64,000 nt of DNA. It comes from an uncultured Bacteroidales bacterium. GTDB taxonomy: Bacteria; Bacteroidota; Bacteroidia; Bacteroidales; Paludibacteraceae. The translations under genes were made by a program, and so were the position numbers. A model generated the notes under the pieces. It made no database searches. It was given only the letters and a program-made list of their open reading frames with translations, and was not told the origin of the DNA. Below are positions 45,199 to 54,298 of this stretch, piece after piece (within the stretch, counting starts at the first letter, position 1; the number at the start of each line of letters is the position of its first letter). Location: contig CACZVM010000007.1 in assembly GCA_902784585.1 (NCBI GenBank), positions 41,803 to 105,802 of the forward strand. The letters are read 5' to 3'.

Positions 45199-45220
45199 GC
45201 CCGATTTAATTTGGCATAGT

Positions 45221-47035
45221 ATGCAAAATATTCGCAATATAGCTATCATCGCCCACGTGGACCACGGCAAAACAACGCTGGTGGACAAGATGCTGTACAC
45301 CGCTAAGGTAGTCAGCAGTCAGCATTCTGAATTCAGCGATCAGCCCAAGGAGTTGATCCTGGACAACAACGATCTGGAACGTGAGCGCGGTATAACGATC
45401 CTCGCCAAGAACGTAGCCATCGACTACAAAGGCACGAAGATCAACATCATCGACACTCCGGGGCACGCCGACTTCGGCGGCGAGGTGGAGCGTGTGCTGA
45501 ACATGGCTGACGGCGTTCTGCTGCTCGTCGATGCCTTCGAAGGAGCCATGCCGCAGACCCGCTTTGTGCTGCAGAAAGCACTCGAACTGGGCCTCAAGCC
45601 TATCGTCGTAATCAACAAAGTGGACAAACTCAACTGCCGTCCCGACGAGGTGCAAGAAGAGGTGTTCGACCTCATGTGCAATCTCAATGCCACCGACGAC
45701 CAGCTGGATTTCCAGACGCTGTACGGCTCTGCCAAGCAGGGATGGATGTCCACCGATTGGCGCAAACCGACAACGGACCTGACCGACCTGATGGACGCCA
45801 TCATCGAGTATATACCGGCGCCGCAGGAGAACCCCGGCACGCCGCAGATGCTCGTCACATCGCTGGACTACAACTCATACGTAGGCCGTATAGCTATCGG
45901 ACGTGTCCACCGCGGTGAGTTCCGCGACGGACAGATGGTCACCCTCGCCAAGAAAGACGGCACGATGGTCAAGACCAAGATCAAGGAACTGCATACCTTC
46001 CAGGGTATGGGGCATGTGAAGACGGACATCGTACGTAATGGCGACATATGCGCCATGATCGGTATCGACGGCTTCGAGATAGGCGACACCATCTGCGATG
46101 CGGATAATCCCGAACCGCTCAAGCCTATCGCCATCGACGAACCTACGATGTCGATGACCTTCTGCATCAACGATAGCCCCTTCTTCGGACAAGACGGCAA
46201 ATATGTGACCTCACGTCATATCCAGGATCGTTTGAACAAAGAGCTGGAGAAGAACCTCGCCCTGCGCGTGGAGAAAGGTGCGGAAGAGAGCAGTTGGCGC
46301 GTTTACGGCCGCGGTGTACTTCACCTGTCCGTCCTCATCGAGACCATGCGCCGCGAGGGATACGAACTGCAGGTAGGCCAACCGCAGGTGATCATCAAGG
46401 AGATAGACGGCGTGAAATGCGAACCGGTAGAGTCACTTACCGTCAATACGCCCGAAGAATGCAGCGGTAAGATCATCGAGTTCGTCTCGACCCACAAGGG
46501 CGAGATGACCAAGATGGAGATGGTCAACGACCGTGTGCACCTGGAGTTCACGATCCCTTCACGAGGCATCCTCGGTATGCGTACCTACGTGATGAATGTC
46601 TCTGCCGGCGAGGCTATCATGGCCCACCGCTTCCTGGAGTACCAACCATGGAAAGGCGACATCGTCAAGCGCAACAACGGCTCGCTCATCGCGATGGAAG
46701 CCGGCACGGCCTATGCCTACGCGCTGGACAAGCTGCAGGACCGCGGACGCTTCTTCATCGACCCGCAAGAGGAGGTTTATGCCGGTCAGGTAGTGGGCGA
46801 GAACGCCAAAGAGGGCGACATCGTCATCAATGTGACCAAATCCAAGAAACTGACGAACATGCGTTCTAAATCGGCAGACGACAAGGCTGTGTTGCCGCCT
46901 CCGGTACGGATGTCGCTCGAGGAGGCGCTGGAGTACATCAAGGAGGATGAATACGTAGAAGTAACGCCTCACGCAATGCGTATCCGCAAGATTATCCTGG
47001 ACGAACTGGAGCGCAAACGCGCCGGAAGAGCATAA
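45221..47035 (+). CDS. typA: GTPase TypA/BipA
   Basis: 604 aa, family-typical. A translational GTPase that binds 70S ribosomes and supports growth under stress. Seen: [19 protein letters not shown] (P-loop), [13 protein letters not shown] (G2), [20 protein letters not shown] (G3), VVINKVDKL (G4), then domain II, the EF-G-like III/V domains and the BipA C-terminal domain ([38 protein letters not shown]). The stretch [12 protein letters not shown] (residues 31-42) between P-loop and switch I looks inserted and is encoded by a CAGTCAGCATTC-type repeat. First gene of the typA-tig-mpl-deaminase-ctpA run. Confidence 0.97.
   Translation: MQNIRNIAIIAHVDHGKTTLVDKMLYTAKVVSSQHSEFSDQPKELILDNNDLERERGITILAKNVAIDYKGTKINIIDTPGHADFGGEVERVLNMADGVLLLVDAFEGAMPQTRFVLQKALELGLKPIVVINKVDKLNCRPDEVQEEVFDLMCNLNATDDQLDFQTLYGSAKQGWMSTDWRKPTTDLTDLMDAIIEYIPAPQENPGTPQMLVTSLDYNSYVGRIAIGRVHRGEFRDGQMVTLAKKDGTMVKTKIKELHTFQGMGHVKTDIVRNGDICAMIGIDGFEIGDTICDADNPEPLKPIAIDEPTMSMTFCINDSPFFGQDGKYVTSRHIQDRLNKELEKNLALRVEKGAEESSWRVYGRGVLHLSVLIETMRREGYELQVGQPQVIIKEIDGVKCEPVESLTVNTPEECSGKIIEFVSTHKGEMTKMEMVNDRVHLEFTIPSRGILGMRTYVMNVSAGEAIMAHRFLEYQPWKGDIVKRNNGSLIAMEAGTAYAYALDKLQDRGRFFIDPQEEVYAGQVVGENAKEGDIVINVTKSKKLTNMRSKSADDKAVLPPPVRMSLEEALEYIKEDEYVEVTPHAMRIRKIILDELERKRAGRA
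45312..45345. repeat. Stuttered tract inside typA, core GTCAGCAGTCAGCATTC
   Basis: GTCAGCAGTCAGCATTCTG-like copies with ATTCAGCGATCAG, in frame, encoding residues 31-42. Similar CATTCAG words occur at 14845, 30195 and 44510. Confidence 0.5.
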
Positions 47036-47071
47036 CTAGTCTACTAGACGACTAGTCAACTAGACAACTAG
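47036..47071. repeat. Stuttered repeat tract, core ACTAGTCAACTAG
   Basis: Five degenerate CTAGT/CTAGA units with self-complementary CTAG centres in the typA/tig gap, starting at the typA stop. Confidence 0.75.
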
Positions 47072-47088
47072 AATAAAAATTATATATT

Positions 47089-48174
47089 ATGAAAATTGAA
47101 CAAAGTGAATTGAAAGACCTGATGGCTGTGGTGAAGATCACGATCGAACCGGCTGACTATCAGGACGAAGTGGCTAAGCAACTGAAAGAAGTGCGCCACA
47201 AAGCGCAGATGCCCGGTTTCCGTCCGGGAATGGTTCCCGCCGGACTGGTGAAGAAGATGTACGGCAAGGGTATCCTGGCTGATGTACTCAACAAACTCGT
47301 AGGTGAGAACCTGCAGAAGCACATCGAGGAGAAAAACCTGCAGATCTTGGGCGAACCGCTGCCCAACGACGCAGAGACCAAGAACATCGACCTCGATCAC
47401 GAGGACACCTTCACCTTCGCTTTCGACATCGCTGTAGCTCCGGAGTTTGATGCCAAACTGAACGGCAAGAACAAACTGCCCGAGTACACGATCGAACCTA
47501 CCGACGAGATGGTACAGAAGCAAGTGGAAGCCTATACCAACCGCTTCGGCGAGTATATCCCCGAGGATAAAGAGAAGGGTACCAAGGCAGAAGTGAAACC
47601 TTGCGCCGTAGATGCTGAACTGTTCGCAAAAGTGTACGGTCCGGACGCACCGAAGGACGAGGCCGGCTTCCGCGCCAAAGTGAAAGAAGACATCATCCGC
47701 AGCCTGGCTGAGGAGAGCAAATATCGCTTCAGTATCGATGCCAAAGAGGCTATCCTGAAGAAGATGGAGAAAGTGGCCTTCCCCGAGGACTTCCTCAAGC
47801 GCTGGCTGCTCGCTACCAACGACAAGATGACCCAGGAGGAACTCGACAAGGACTTCCCGAAGATGATCGAGGAACTGAAATGGCACCTGGCGAAAGATCA
47901 GTTGATGAAGGAATACAAGATCGACGTACAGAAAGAGGAAGTGGAAGCCTTCGCCAAACGTATCGCTAAGATGCAATTCATGCAGTATGGCCTGATGAAC
48001 GTAGACGACGCTATGCTCGCCAACTACGCTCAGGAGATGCTCAAGCAGGAGAACCAACTGCGTAACATCGTAGAGCGCGTCGTAGAAGACAAACTGTTCG
48101 AGGCGCTGAAGGGTGTAGCCAAGATCGAGGCCAAGACCATCAGCCAAGAGAACTTCGACAAACTGTTCAAATGA
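47089..48174 (+). CDS. tig: Trigger factor without the PPIase domain
   Basis: 361 aa, against about 430-450 for usual family members. A ribosome-bound chaperone for nascent chains. Ribosome-binding N-domain: MKIEQSELKDLMAVVKITI, signature MPGFRPGMVPAGLVKKMYG, up to about residue 140. Then YTIEPTDEMVQKQVEAYTNRFGEYIP leads almost directly (via a Lys/Glu-rich linker at about 158-175) into the helical C-domain (FAKVYGPDAPKDEAGFRAKVKEDI onward). The FKBP-like PPIase domain of about 90 residues that normally sits between them is missing. The stop overlaps the mpl start (ATGA). Confidence 0.93.
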   Translation: MKIEQSELKDLMAVVKITIEPADYQDEVAKQLKEVRHKAQMPGFRPGMVPAGLVKKMYGKGILADVLNKLVGENLQKHIEEKNLQILGEPLPNDAETKNIDLDHEDTFTFAFDIAVAPEFDAKLNGKNKLPEYTIEPTDEMVQKQVEAYTNRFGEYIPEDKEKGTKAEVKPCAVDAELFAKVYGPDAPKDEAGFRAKVKEDIIRSLAEESKYRFSIDAKEAILKKMEKVAFPEDFLKRWLLATNDKMTQEELDKDFPKMIEELKWHLAKDQLMKEYKIDVQKEEVEAFAKRIAKMQFMQYGLMNVDDAMLANYAQEMLKQENQLRNIVERVVEDKLFEALKGVAKIEAKTISQENFDKLFK

Positions 48175-49541
48175 CACACATACATTTTATCGCTATCGGA
48201 GGCGCGGCGATGCACAACCTGGCATTGGCCGTCGCTTCCAAGGATGGATACAAAGTAACGGGGTCGGACGATGAAATCTTCGACCCCGCCTTGTCTCATC
48301 TGCGTGACGCTGGCCTGCTGCCCGCAGAGATGGGTTGGCACCCCGAACGGATTACTCCCGACATCGATGCAATCATCCTCGGCATGCACGCCCGTGAGGA
48401 TAACCCCGAACTGGTACGTGCACGCGAGTTGGGACTGAAGATATACTCTTTCCCCGAGTATCTCTACGAGCAGACCAAGGATAAGATACGCATCGTCGTA
48501 GGCGGCTCACACGGCAAGACCACTACCACCTCAATGATCCTATATGTCCTTAACCGCCTTGGCATCGAAGCCGACTATATGGTGGGAGCGCAGATAGAGG
48601 GGTTCGAACGGATGGTGCGTCTGTCGGATACCGCCAAGTATGCCGTCTTTGAGGGCGATGAGTACCTCACTTCCCCACTCGACTTGCGAAGCAAATTCCT
48701 TTGGTACCACCCGCACGTGGCTATCCTGACGGGTATCGCGTGGGATCATATCAATGTGTTCCCCACCTTCCCCGAGTACGTAGATACGTTCCGCCGATTC
48801 GTACATACCATCTTACCCAACGGCTCGTTCATCTACTTCGCCGGCGACGAGAACCTGAGGATGCTTGCTGAGGAACTAAAAGACGCTCCCTCCGGGGAGG
48901 GGACGGGCGTAGGCGCTATTATCCCCTACGACGCCTACGACGGCGATGTAGCGATGCAGGTGTTCGGACGTCATAACATGCAAAACCTGCAGGCGGCAAT
49001 GTTGGCCTGCCATTGCATTGGGGTTGCACCCGACGATTTCTACCGCGAGATCAGCACCTTCACCGGTGCCAGCAACCGTCTGGAGATGATCTGCGAGACC
49101 GAGACTGGTGTCGCCTACAAAGATTTCGCCCACTCGCCCAGCAAACTGCGCGCCACCGTCAATGCCGTGCGCGAACGCTATCCGGAAAAACGGCTGGTGG
49201 CTGCGATGGAACTGCATACCTTCTCCAGCCTGATGGCGGATTTTCTGCCGCAATACAAGGATTGTATGGCCGAAGCAGATGTGGCTTACGTCTATTTCAA
49301 TCCGAAGGTGATCGAGCATAAACGCCTCACTCTTATCACAAAAGAGGAGGTACGGAATGCGTTTGGCACGAAAAATGTAGAGGTGTTTACCGAGAGCGAA
49401 GCGCTGCAAGCAGCCCTGCGGGATCAAATCACAAACAAGTCACAAATCACAAATCAGGGCATCGCCCTGCTGATGATGTCCTCCGGCACATTCGACGGAG
49501 TCAATGTGAAGGAGTTCGCAAAAGAACTACTACATGGATAA
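48171..49541 (+). CDS. mpl: UDP-N-acetylmuramate:tripeptide ligase (Mpl)-type Mur ligase
   Basis: 456 aa. Mpl attaches recycled murein tripeptide to UDP-MurNAc. Seen: HIHFIAIGGAAMHNLALAV, VTGSDDEIFDP, the ATP loop VVGGSHGKTTTTSMILYVL, VFEGDEYLTSPLD, LTGIAWDHINVFPTFPEYV, FGRHNMQNLQAAMLAC, YKDFAHSPSKLRATV. Two stretches look inserted and are encoded by repeats: DAPSGEGTGVGA (about 239-250) and DQITNKSQITNQG (about 418-430). Translationally coupled to tig; overlaps the deaminase start by eight nt. Assignment to Mpl rather than MurC rests on the DEY(L)TS and HSPSK motifs. Confidence 0.92.
   Translation: MTHIHFIAIGGAAMHNLALAVASKDGYKVTGSDDEIFDPALSHLRDAGLLPAEMGWHPERITPDIDAIILGMHAREDNPELVRARELGLKIYSFPEYLYEQTKDKIRIVVGGSHGKTTTTSMILYVLNRLGIEADYMVGAQIEGFERMVRLSDTAKYAVFEGDEYLTSPLDLRSKFLWYHPHVAILTGIAWDHINVFPTFPEYVDTFRRFVHTILPNGSFIYFAGDENLRMLAEELKDAPSGEGTGVGAIIPYDAYDGDVAMQVFGRHNMQNLQAAMLACHCIGVAPDDFYREISTFTGASNRLEMICETETGVAYKDFAHSPSKLRATVNAVRERYPEKRLVAAMELHTFSSLMADFLPQYKDCMAEADVAYVYFNPKVIEHKRLTLITKEEVRNAFGTKNVEVFTESEALQAALRDQITNKSQITNQGIALLMMSSGTFDGVNVKEFAKELLHG
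48886..48915. repeat. GC-rich hairpin repeat inside mpl
   Basis: CTCCCTCCGGGGAGGGGACG-type sequence with a CCCTC...GAGGG pairing, in frame, encoding Ala-Pro-Ser-Gly-Glu-Gly-Thr-Gly-Val-Gly. It looks like an inserted palindromic unit. Confidence 0.55.
49426..49459. repeat. Stuttered repeat tract inside mpl, core CACAAATCACAAATC
   Basis: ATCACAAACAAGTCACAAAT-type copies in frame, translating to the internal repeat QITNKSQITNQ. Confidence 0.7.
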
Positions 49542-49962
49542 ACAAAAGAAACGCGATACCCTCTATATGCGCATGGCGCGTACGTGGGCAGAGAACAGTT
49601 ATTGCGTGCGCCGCAAAGTGGGTGCATTGCTCGTCAAGAACCAGATGATCATCTCTGATGGTTACAACGGTACACCCTCCGGTTTTGAGAACATATGCGA
49701 GGATGAGAACAACGTGAGCAAACCTTACGTGCTTCATGCCGAGGCCAATGCACTGACCAAAGTAGCACGCTCCAACAACTCGTCGGATGGTGCCACACTC
49801 TACGTGACCGCCAGTCCGTGTCTGGAGTGCTCCAAACTGATTATCCAATCGGGTATCAAGCGCGTCGTCTACGGCGAGGAATATCGCCTGATGGACGGAG
49901 TGGAACTGCTCAAACGCGCAGGTATCGAGGTGGAGTTCCTCAACGATCAAGAGTCGAAATGA
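49534..49962 (+). CDS. dCMP/cytidine deaminase family protein
   Basis: 142 aa. Deoxycytidylate deaminases make dUMP for thymidylate synthesis. Seen: SYCVRRKVGALLVKNQMII, SDGYNGTPSGFENIC, the zinc/proton-shuttle motif HAEANAL, and PCLECSKLIIQSGIKRVVY with the two Cys ligands. This is the ComEB-like form. It overlaps the mpl stop by eight nt and is followed by ctpA after 32 nt. Confidence 0.93.
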   Translation: MDKQKKRDTLYMRMARTWAENSYCVRRKVGALLVKNQMIISDGYNGTPSGFENICEDENNVSKPYVLHAEANALTKVARSNNSSDGATLYVTASPCLECSKLIIQSGIKRVVYGEEYRLMDGVELLKRAGIEVEFLNDQESK

Positions 49963-49994
49963 CGTTGTAACGTAATAGCGAAAGGTTTTTTTCT

Positions 49995-51632
49995 ATGAAA
50001 AAGTATCTTATTCCTACCCTGACGGTAGCGGTGATGGCGCTGGGTATCCTGATCGGTACAGCCCTCACCCAGAAGGCGAACGCACAGCGTATCGTCTATC
50101 AGAACGGTATGTGGAGTCTGCAGCAATCCAAGGTAGACAAACTGCTGCAACTGATGGAGCAAGCCTATGTGGACAGCCTCAACATCGATAGCATCACCGA
50201 CGAGGCGATGACCGATCTGGTGCAGAAACTGGATCCGCACAGCTCGTATATTCCCAAAAAAGATCTGGAGATAGTCAACTCCGAGTTGGCCTCTTCGTTC
50301 TCGGGCATCGGTGTTCAGTTCTCTATCCAGCAAGACACTGTGCGTATCATAGCCGTCATCTCCGGCGGACCGAGTGAAGGCGTGGGTGTGTTGGCGGGCG
50401 ACAAGATCATCACCGTGGACGACAGCCTGTTTGTAGGCAAGAAGATCAACAACGAGAAGGTCATGCGCACCCTCCGCGGCGAGAAGGGAACACGCGTCAA
50501 GATAGGTGTGCTGCGTGCCGGTTCGCCCGACATGCTCTACTATACCATCACCCGTGGTGACATCCCCGTCAACTCCGTGGATGCGAAGTTCACTATCGAA
50601 CCGATTGGTCAGAACAGCCAGAACACATGGAAGATAGGATTCGTCCGCGTCAACAAGTTCGGCGAGACCACCTATCGCGAGTTCCTCAATGCTCTTGCCG
50701 ACCTGCGCAAGCAGGGCGCTACACGCTACATCATCGACCTGCGCGAGAACTCAGGCGGCTACATGGAGCAGGCTATTCGTATGGCCAACGAGTTCCTCAA
50801 AGGCGGCCAGATGATTGTCTATGCCGAAGGACGTGCCTATCCGCGTTATGTAGCCAAAGCCGACGGTTCGGGACGCTTCAAGAATACTCCGCTCGTCGTC
50901 CTCATCGACGACTTCTCGGCTTCGGCTAGCGAGATCTTCGCCGGTGCGATGCAGGATAATGATCGTGCTACCATCGTCGGACGCCGTTCGTTCGGTAAGG
51001 GACTCGTACAACAGCAGATGCCCTTCGAAGACGGTAGTGCCGTGCGCCTGACCGTAGCCCGCTACTACACCCCCAGCGGACGGTGTATCCAGAAACCCTA
51101 CACCCTGGGAGATCAGGACGACTACCAGAAAGAGCTGACCGATCGTTGGGAACACGGTGAGTTCTACTCGGCTGACTCGATCCACTTCAGCGACACCACC
51201 ACCTATCGCACCCGCGGTGGACGTATCGTACACGGCGGTGGCGGCATCATGCCTGATGTGTTCGTCGGACGCGACACCACCCTCAACACACCGTGGTATA
51301 ACAAGTGCGTCAACCTGGCTTACACCTATCAGTTCGCCTACCAGTACACCGACCGGCATCGTAAGCAACTCAGCCAGTACAAGGATTGGCAAGCGCTGGA
51401 GAAACATCTGCTCAGCCAGAATCTGCTGCAGCAGTTTGTAGCCTTTGCCAAGGAGAAAGGCGTAGAACCCGACGAGGCGCAGATAGAGAAATCCAAACCG
51501 CTGATGACGCGTCTGCTGAACGCATATATCGTCCGTAATATCCTGGGCGACGACGGTTTCTTCCCGCTCTTTGAGCGCGATGATGAAATCACCAAAAAAG
51601 CAATAGAGGTCCTTTCAAAAAGTGAAAAATGA
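49995..51632 (+). CDS. C-terminal processing peptidase (S41)
   Basis: 545 aa. CtpA-type serine protease of the cell envelope. N-terminal membrane anchor/signal (LIPTLTVAVMALGILIGTAL), a helical region with LVQKLDPHSSYIPKKDLE, a PDZ domain (FSGIGVQFSIQQDTVRIIAV, GDKIITVDDS; about 95-180), and the S41 core: YIIDLRENSGGYMEQAI, DDFSASASEIFAGAMQDN (nucleophile Ser), RRSFGKGLVQQQMPFEDGSAVRLTVARYYTPSGR (catalytic Lys), GIMPDVFV. A C-terminal helical extension of about 110 residues follows. Last gene of the typA operon, ended by a clear terminator. Confidence 0.95.
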   Translation: MKKYLIPTLTVAVMALGILIGTALTQKANAQRIVYQNGMWSLQQSKVDKLLQLMEQAYVDSLNIDSITDEAMTDLVQKLDPHSSYIPKKDLEIVNSELASSFSGIGVQFSIQQDTVRIIAVISGGPSEGVGVLAGDKIITVDDSLFVGKKINNEKVMRTLRGEKGTRVKIGVLRAGSPDMLYYTITRGDIPVNSVDAKFTIEPIGQNSQNTWKIGFVRVNKFGETTYREFLNALADLRKQGATRYIIDLRENSGGYMEQAIRMANEFLKGGQMIVYAEGRAYPRYVAKADGSGRFKNTPLVVLIDDFSASASEIFAGAMQDNDRATIVGRRSFGKGLVQQQMPFEDGSAVRLTVARYYTPSGRCIQKPYTLGDQDDYQKELTDRWEHGEFYSADSIHFSDTTTYRTRGGRIVHGGGGIMPDVFVGRDTTLNTPWYNKCVNLAYTYQFAYQYTDRHRKQLSQYKDWQALEKHLLSQNLLQQFVAFAKEKGVEPDEAQIEKSKPLMTRLLNAYIVRNILGDDGFFPLFERDDEITKKAIEVLSKSEK

Positions 51633-51648
51633 AAGGATAAAGGATATA

Positions 51649-51684
51649 CGAAAAGCGGGCTACCACTTGGCAGTCCGCTTTTCG
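51649..51684. terminator. Bidirectional terminator, ctpA / pepD
   Basis: CGAAAAGCGGgCT, loop, AGtCCGCTTTTCG between the two convergent stops. Confidence 0.88.
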
Positions 51685-51694
51685 TATACAGTTC

Positions 51695-53140
51695 TTACAG
51701 TGCTTTCAGTATAGCCTCTACGTAGCGATAGGTCTTGGCTACCGTACTGATCTCCACGCGCTCGTCCGGCGAGTGCGGGTGCTTGATGGTCGGACCGAAA
51801 GCAATCATCTCCATACCCGGATACTTGCTGCCGATGATGCCGCACTCTAGGCCGGCGTGGATGATAACGACGCGTGCGTCCTCGCCGAACTCCTTCTTAT
51901 AGGTCTCCACCATCTTCTGCTGCAACGTACTGTGGAAATTGGGTTGCCAACCGGGATAACCACCGGTGAACACCACTTCCGCTCCTGCCAGCGAGAATGC
52001 CGACTGGATAATCGATTGCAGTTCCTCCTTGCGGCTCTCTACCGACGAACGGGTCAGACAGTAGCAAGTCACCTTGCCTTCTACGGTCTTCACCATCGCG
52101 AGGTTGTTGCTGGTTTCCACTACGTCCGGACGCTCGGGGATCATTCGGTATACACCGTGCGGACAGAGCGTCAACGCGTGGATCAGACAATCTTGGATCT
52201 CCTCGGGTATCTCTGTCTTGGGGCACTCCACTTCGGTTGCCTTAAGTGTGATACCGTCGTCTACGCCGGCGTACTCGCGCAGGTAGAGATCTTCGTAACG
52301 GTCGATCATATCCTGCAAGTCCTGGTAGGAATCCGCCGGGATAGTGATGACTGCCGACGCCTCACGCGGGATCGCATTCCTCAGGCTGCCGCCGTCAATG
52401 GAGGCTAGGCGTGCCTCATAGTTGGCCACCGCATCCTTCAGCACACGCACCAGCAACTTGATGGCGTTGCCGCGTTGCAGATGGATGTCGCAACCCGAGT
52501 GACCACCCTTCAGACCCTTCAGCTCGATACGTAATGCGATGTCGCCCTCTTCGGTATCAACCGGTTGATAAGCAAACGTAGCAGTAGTATCGATACCACC
52601 GGCACAACCTACGCACAACTCTCCCTCATCCTCATTGTCCAGATTGAGCAGGTACTTGCCTTGCAGCCAACCTCCTTTCAGGTCGTTAGCGCCGAACATA
52701 CCCGTCTCCTCGTCGATGGTGAAGAGCGCCTCCAGCGGCGGATGAACCACGTTCTTGTCAGCCAGTATAGCCATCGCTATAGCGGCTCCGATGCCGTCGT
52801 CAGCACCCAGAGTCGTACCGTTGGCGGTTACCCACTGACCGTTGTCCTCTATATAAGCCTCGATGGGATCCTTTTCGAAGTCGAATACCTTGTCGCCGTT
52901 CTTCTGAGGCACCATGTCCATGTGAGCCTGCAGGATCACTCCGGGATGGCTCTCCATACCCGGCGTAGCCGGCTTACGGATAAGCACATTGCCTATCTCG
53001 TCTTGCAGGGTCTCCAGGCCCAGCGACTTGCCGTAGTTAACAAAAAAGTCCGCAATTTGTTTGCGTTTACCGCTCGGACGCGGTATCTGCGTGAGTTGGT
53101 AGAAGTTCTCCCACACAGCTTTGGGTTCCAGATTTCGCAT
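51695..53140 (-). CDS. pepD: Aminoacyl-histidine dipeptidase (M20C)
   Basis: 481 aa. Cytosolic di-zinc dipeptidase. Seen: FYQLTQIPRPSGKRKQIADF, VILQAHMDMVPQK, TTLGADDGIGAAIAMAILAD (bridging Asp), LFTIDEETGMFGANDLKGG (catalytic Glu pair), LKGLKGGHSGCDIHLQRGNAI (dimerisation lid), AGLECGIIGSKYPGMEMIAFGP, HSPDERVEI near the end. 24 nt behind ansA, so probably one amino-acid salvage operon. Confidence 0.96.
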   Translation of the reverse strand: MRNLEPKAVWENFYQLTQIPRPSGKRKQIADFFVNYGKSLGLETLQDEIGNVLIRKPATPGMESHPGVILQAHMDMVPQKNGDKVFDFEKDPIEAYIEDNGQWVTANGTTLGADDGIGAAIAMAILADKNVVHPPLEALFTIDEETGMFGANDLKGGWLQGKYLLNLDNEDEGELCVGCAGGIDTTATFAYQPVDTEEGDIALRIELKGLKGGHSGCDIHLQRGNAIKLLVRVLKDAVANYEARLASIDGGSLRNAIPREASAVITIPADSYQDLQDMIDRYEDLYLREYAGVDDGITLKATEVECPKTEIPEEIQDCLIHALTLCPHGVYRMIPERPDVVETSNNLAMVKTVEGKVTCYCLTRSSVESRKEELQSIIQSAFSLAGAEVVFTGGYPGWQPNFHSTLQQKMVETYKKEFGEDARVVIIHAGLECGIIGSKYPGMEMIAFGPTIKHPHSPDERVEISTVAKTYRYVEAILKAL

Positions 53141-53164
53141 ATACTATGTTTTTTTTAGATTGAT

Positions 53165-54199
53165 TTACTCGTCTATCGTCACCTCGCCGCACAGGTTCGT
53201 CTGCAGCAGGGTCTTCACTTGCTCGGTGTCGTCCGGGAACTCGCCCAGCAGATACATCATCTTGGTCAGCAGGGCCTCGGTGGTCACGTCATAACCGGAG
53301 ATGACGCCGGCACGCATCAGGTTGAGCGACACGGCGTAGAGTCCCATCTCCACCGAACCGGTGTTACACTGCGTCTTGTTGACGATGATGATGCCCTTGT
53401 CCACCGCCTTCTTCAGCTCACGATAGAGCCATTTGGCGGTAGGCGCATTGCCTGCTCCGAAGGTCTCCAGCACCACGGCCTTCAGCCCCTTGATATGCAG
53501 CACGGCACGTACCGTGGCAGGTTGGATACCAGGGAAGAGCTTGAGTACCGCCACGTTGACATCATAGGCTGTGTGAAGCTTGAGCGGCAGGCGAGGATCG
53601 CTATAGTGCACCAGATGAGGCTGGTAGGTGATATGCACACCGGCCTTGGCCAATGCGGGGTAGTTATAGCTGTTGAAGGCGGAGAAATGCTCGGCATTAC
53701 GCTTCGTCGTGCGGTTGGCACGGAACAGGCGGTCCTCAAAATAGATGGTCACTTCCGGCACGATGGCATTACCTTCCTCGTCCTTGGCCGCAGCTATCTC
53801 AATAGCAGTCAGCAGATTCTCCTTCGCATCGCTACGGAGCACACCCACCGGCAACTGACTACCAGTGAACACTACCGGCTTGCCTAGGTTCTCCAGCATG
53901 AACGAGAGCGCCGAAGCCGAATAGGACATCGTGTCCGTACCGTGCAGGATCACAAAGCCGTCGTAGTCGTCATAGTGATCATATACCATCTGCGCCATCT
54001 GCGCCCAGCTCTTCGGATCGACGTCCGAAGAGTCCAACAGCGGATTGAAAGCGGAAATATCGATGTGCGTATCCCCTTCCGAGAGCTCAGGCATATACGA
54101 CATGAAGGTCTCTATGTCGGCGGGAACCAATGCTCCGGAATGGCGGTCACGTACCATGGTGATCGTGCCACCGGTAGATATTAACAGTACCTTGCTCAT
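53165..54199 (-). CDS. ansA: Type I L-asparaginase
   Basis: 344 aa from ATG 54199 (MSKVLLISTGGTITM). An upstream in-frame extension would lie in the promoter. It hydrolyses asparagine to aspartate; no signal peptide, so cytosolic. Seen: first catalytic Thr in STGGTITM, second in VILHGTDTMSYSASAL, then KPVVFTGSQLPVGVLRSDAKENL and VLETFGAGNAP. First gene of an operon with pepD. Confidence 0.96.
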   Translation of the reverse strand: MSKVLLISTGGTITMVRDRHSGALVPADIETFMSYMPELSEGDTHIDISAFNPLLDSSDVDPKSWAQMAQMVYDHYDDYDGFVILHGTDTMSYSASALSFMLENLGKPVVFTGSQLPVGVLRSDAKENLLTAIEIAAAKDEEGNAIVPEVTIYFEDRLFRANRTTKRNAEHFSAFNSYNYPALAKAGVHITYQPHLVHYSDPRLPLKLHTAYDVNVAVLKLFPGIQPATVRAVLHIKGLKAVVLETFGAGNAPTAKWLYRELKKAVDKGIIIVNKTQCNTGSVEMGLYAVSLNLMRAGVISGYDVTTEALLTKMMYLLGEFPDDTEQVKTLLQTNLCGEVTIDE

Positions 54200-54232
54200 C
54201 GTGTTTTTCGTGTTTGAGACATCTTTGCGACT

Positions 54233-54265
54233 GCAAAGATAGTATAAAATTTGCATATATGCAAA
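54233..54265 (-). promoter_or_regulatory. ansA promoter
   Basis: Minus strand TTTGCATATATGCAAA then ATACTATCTTTGC, 33 nt overall. The -33 half is the palindrome shared with the divergent promoter. Confidence 0.78.
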
Positions 54266-54282
54266 AAAAGTTGTACTTTTGC
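54250..54282 (+). promoter_or_regulatory. Response-regulator promoter
   Basis: TTTGCATATATGCAAA then GTTGTACTTTTGC, 33 nt overall. Its -33 half (54250-54265) is a perfect 16-bp palindrome used in both directions. Confidence 0.78.
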
Positions 54283-54298
54283 ACAAATTTTTTGGCAA

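Larger units (their letters stand above)
44861..45220. other. 360-nt divergent intergenic region
   Basis: It holds the minus-strand promoter of the tiny beta protein (44970-45002), an AATGTTA-(nine nt)-TAACATT inverted repeat near 45057-45079 that could be an operator, and the typA promoter (45166-45198). No gene, tRNA or riboswitch was recognised. Confidence 0.6.
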
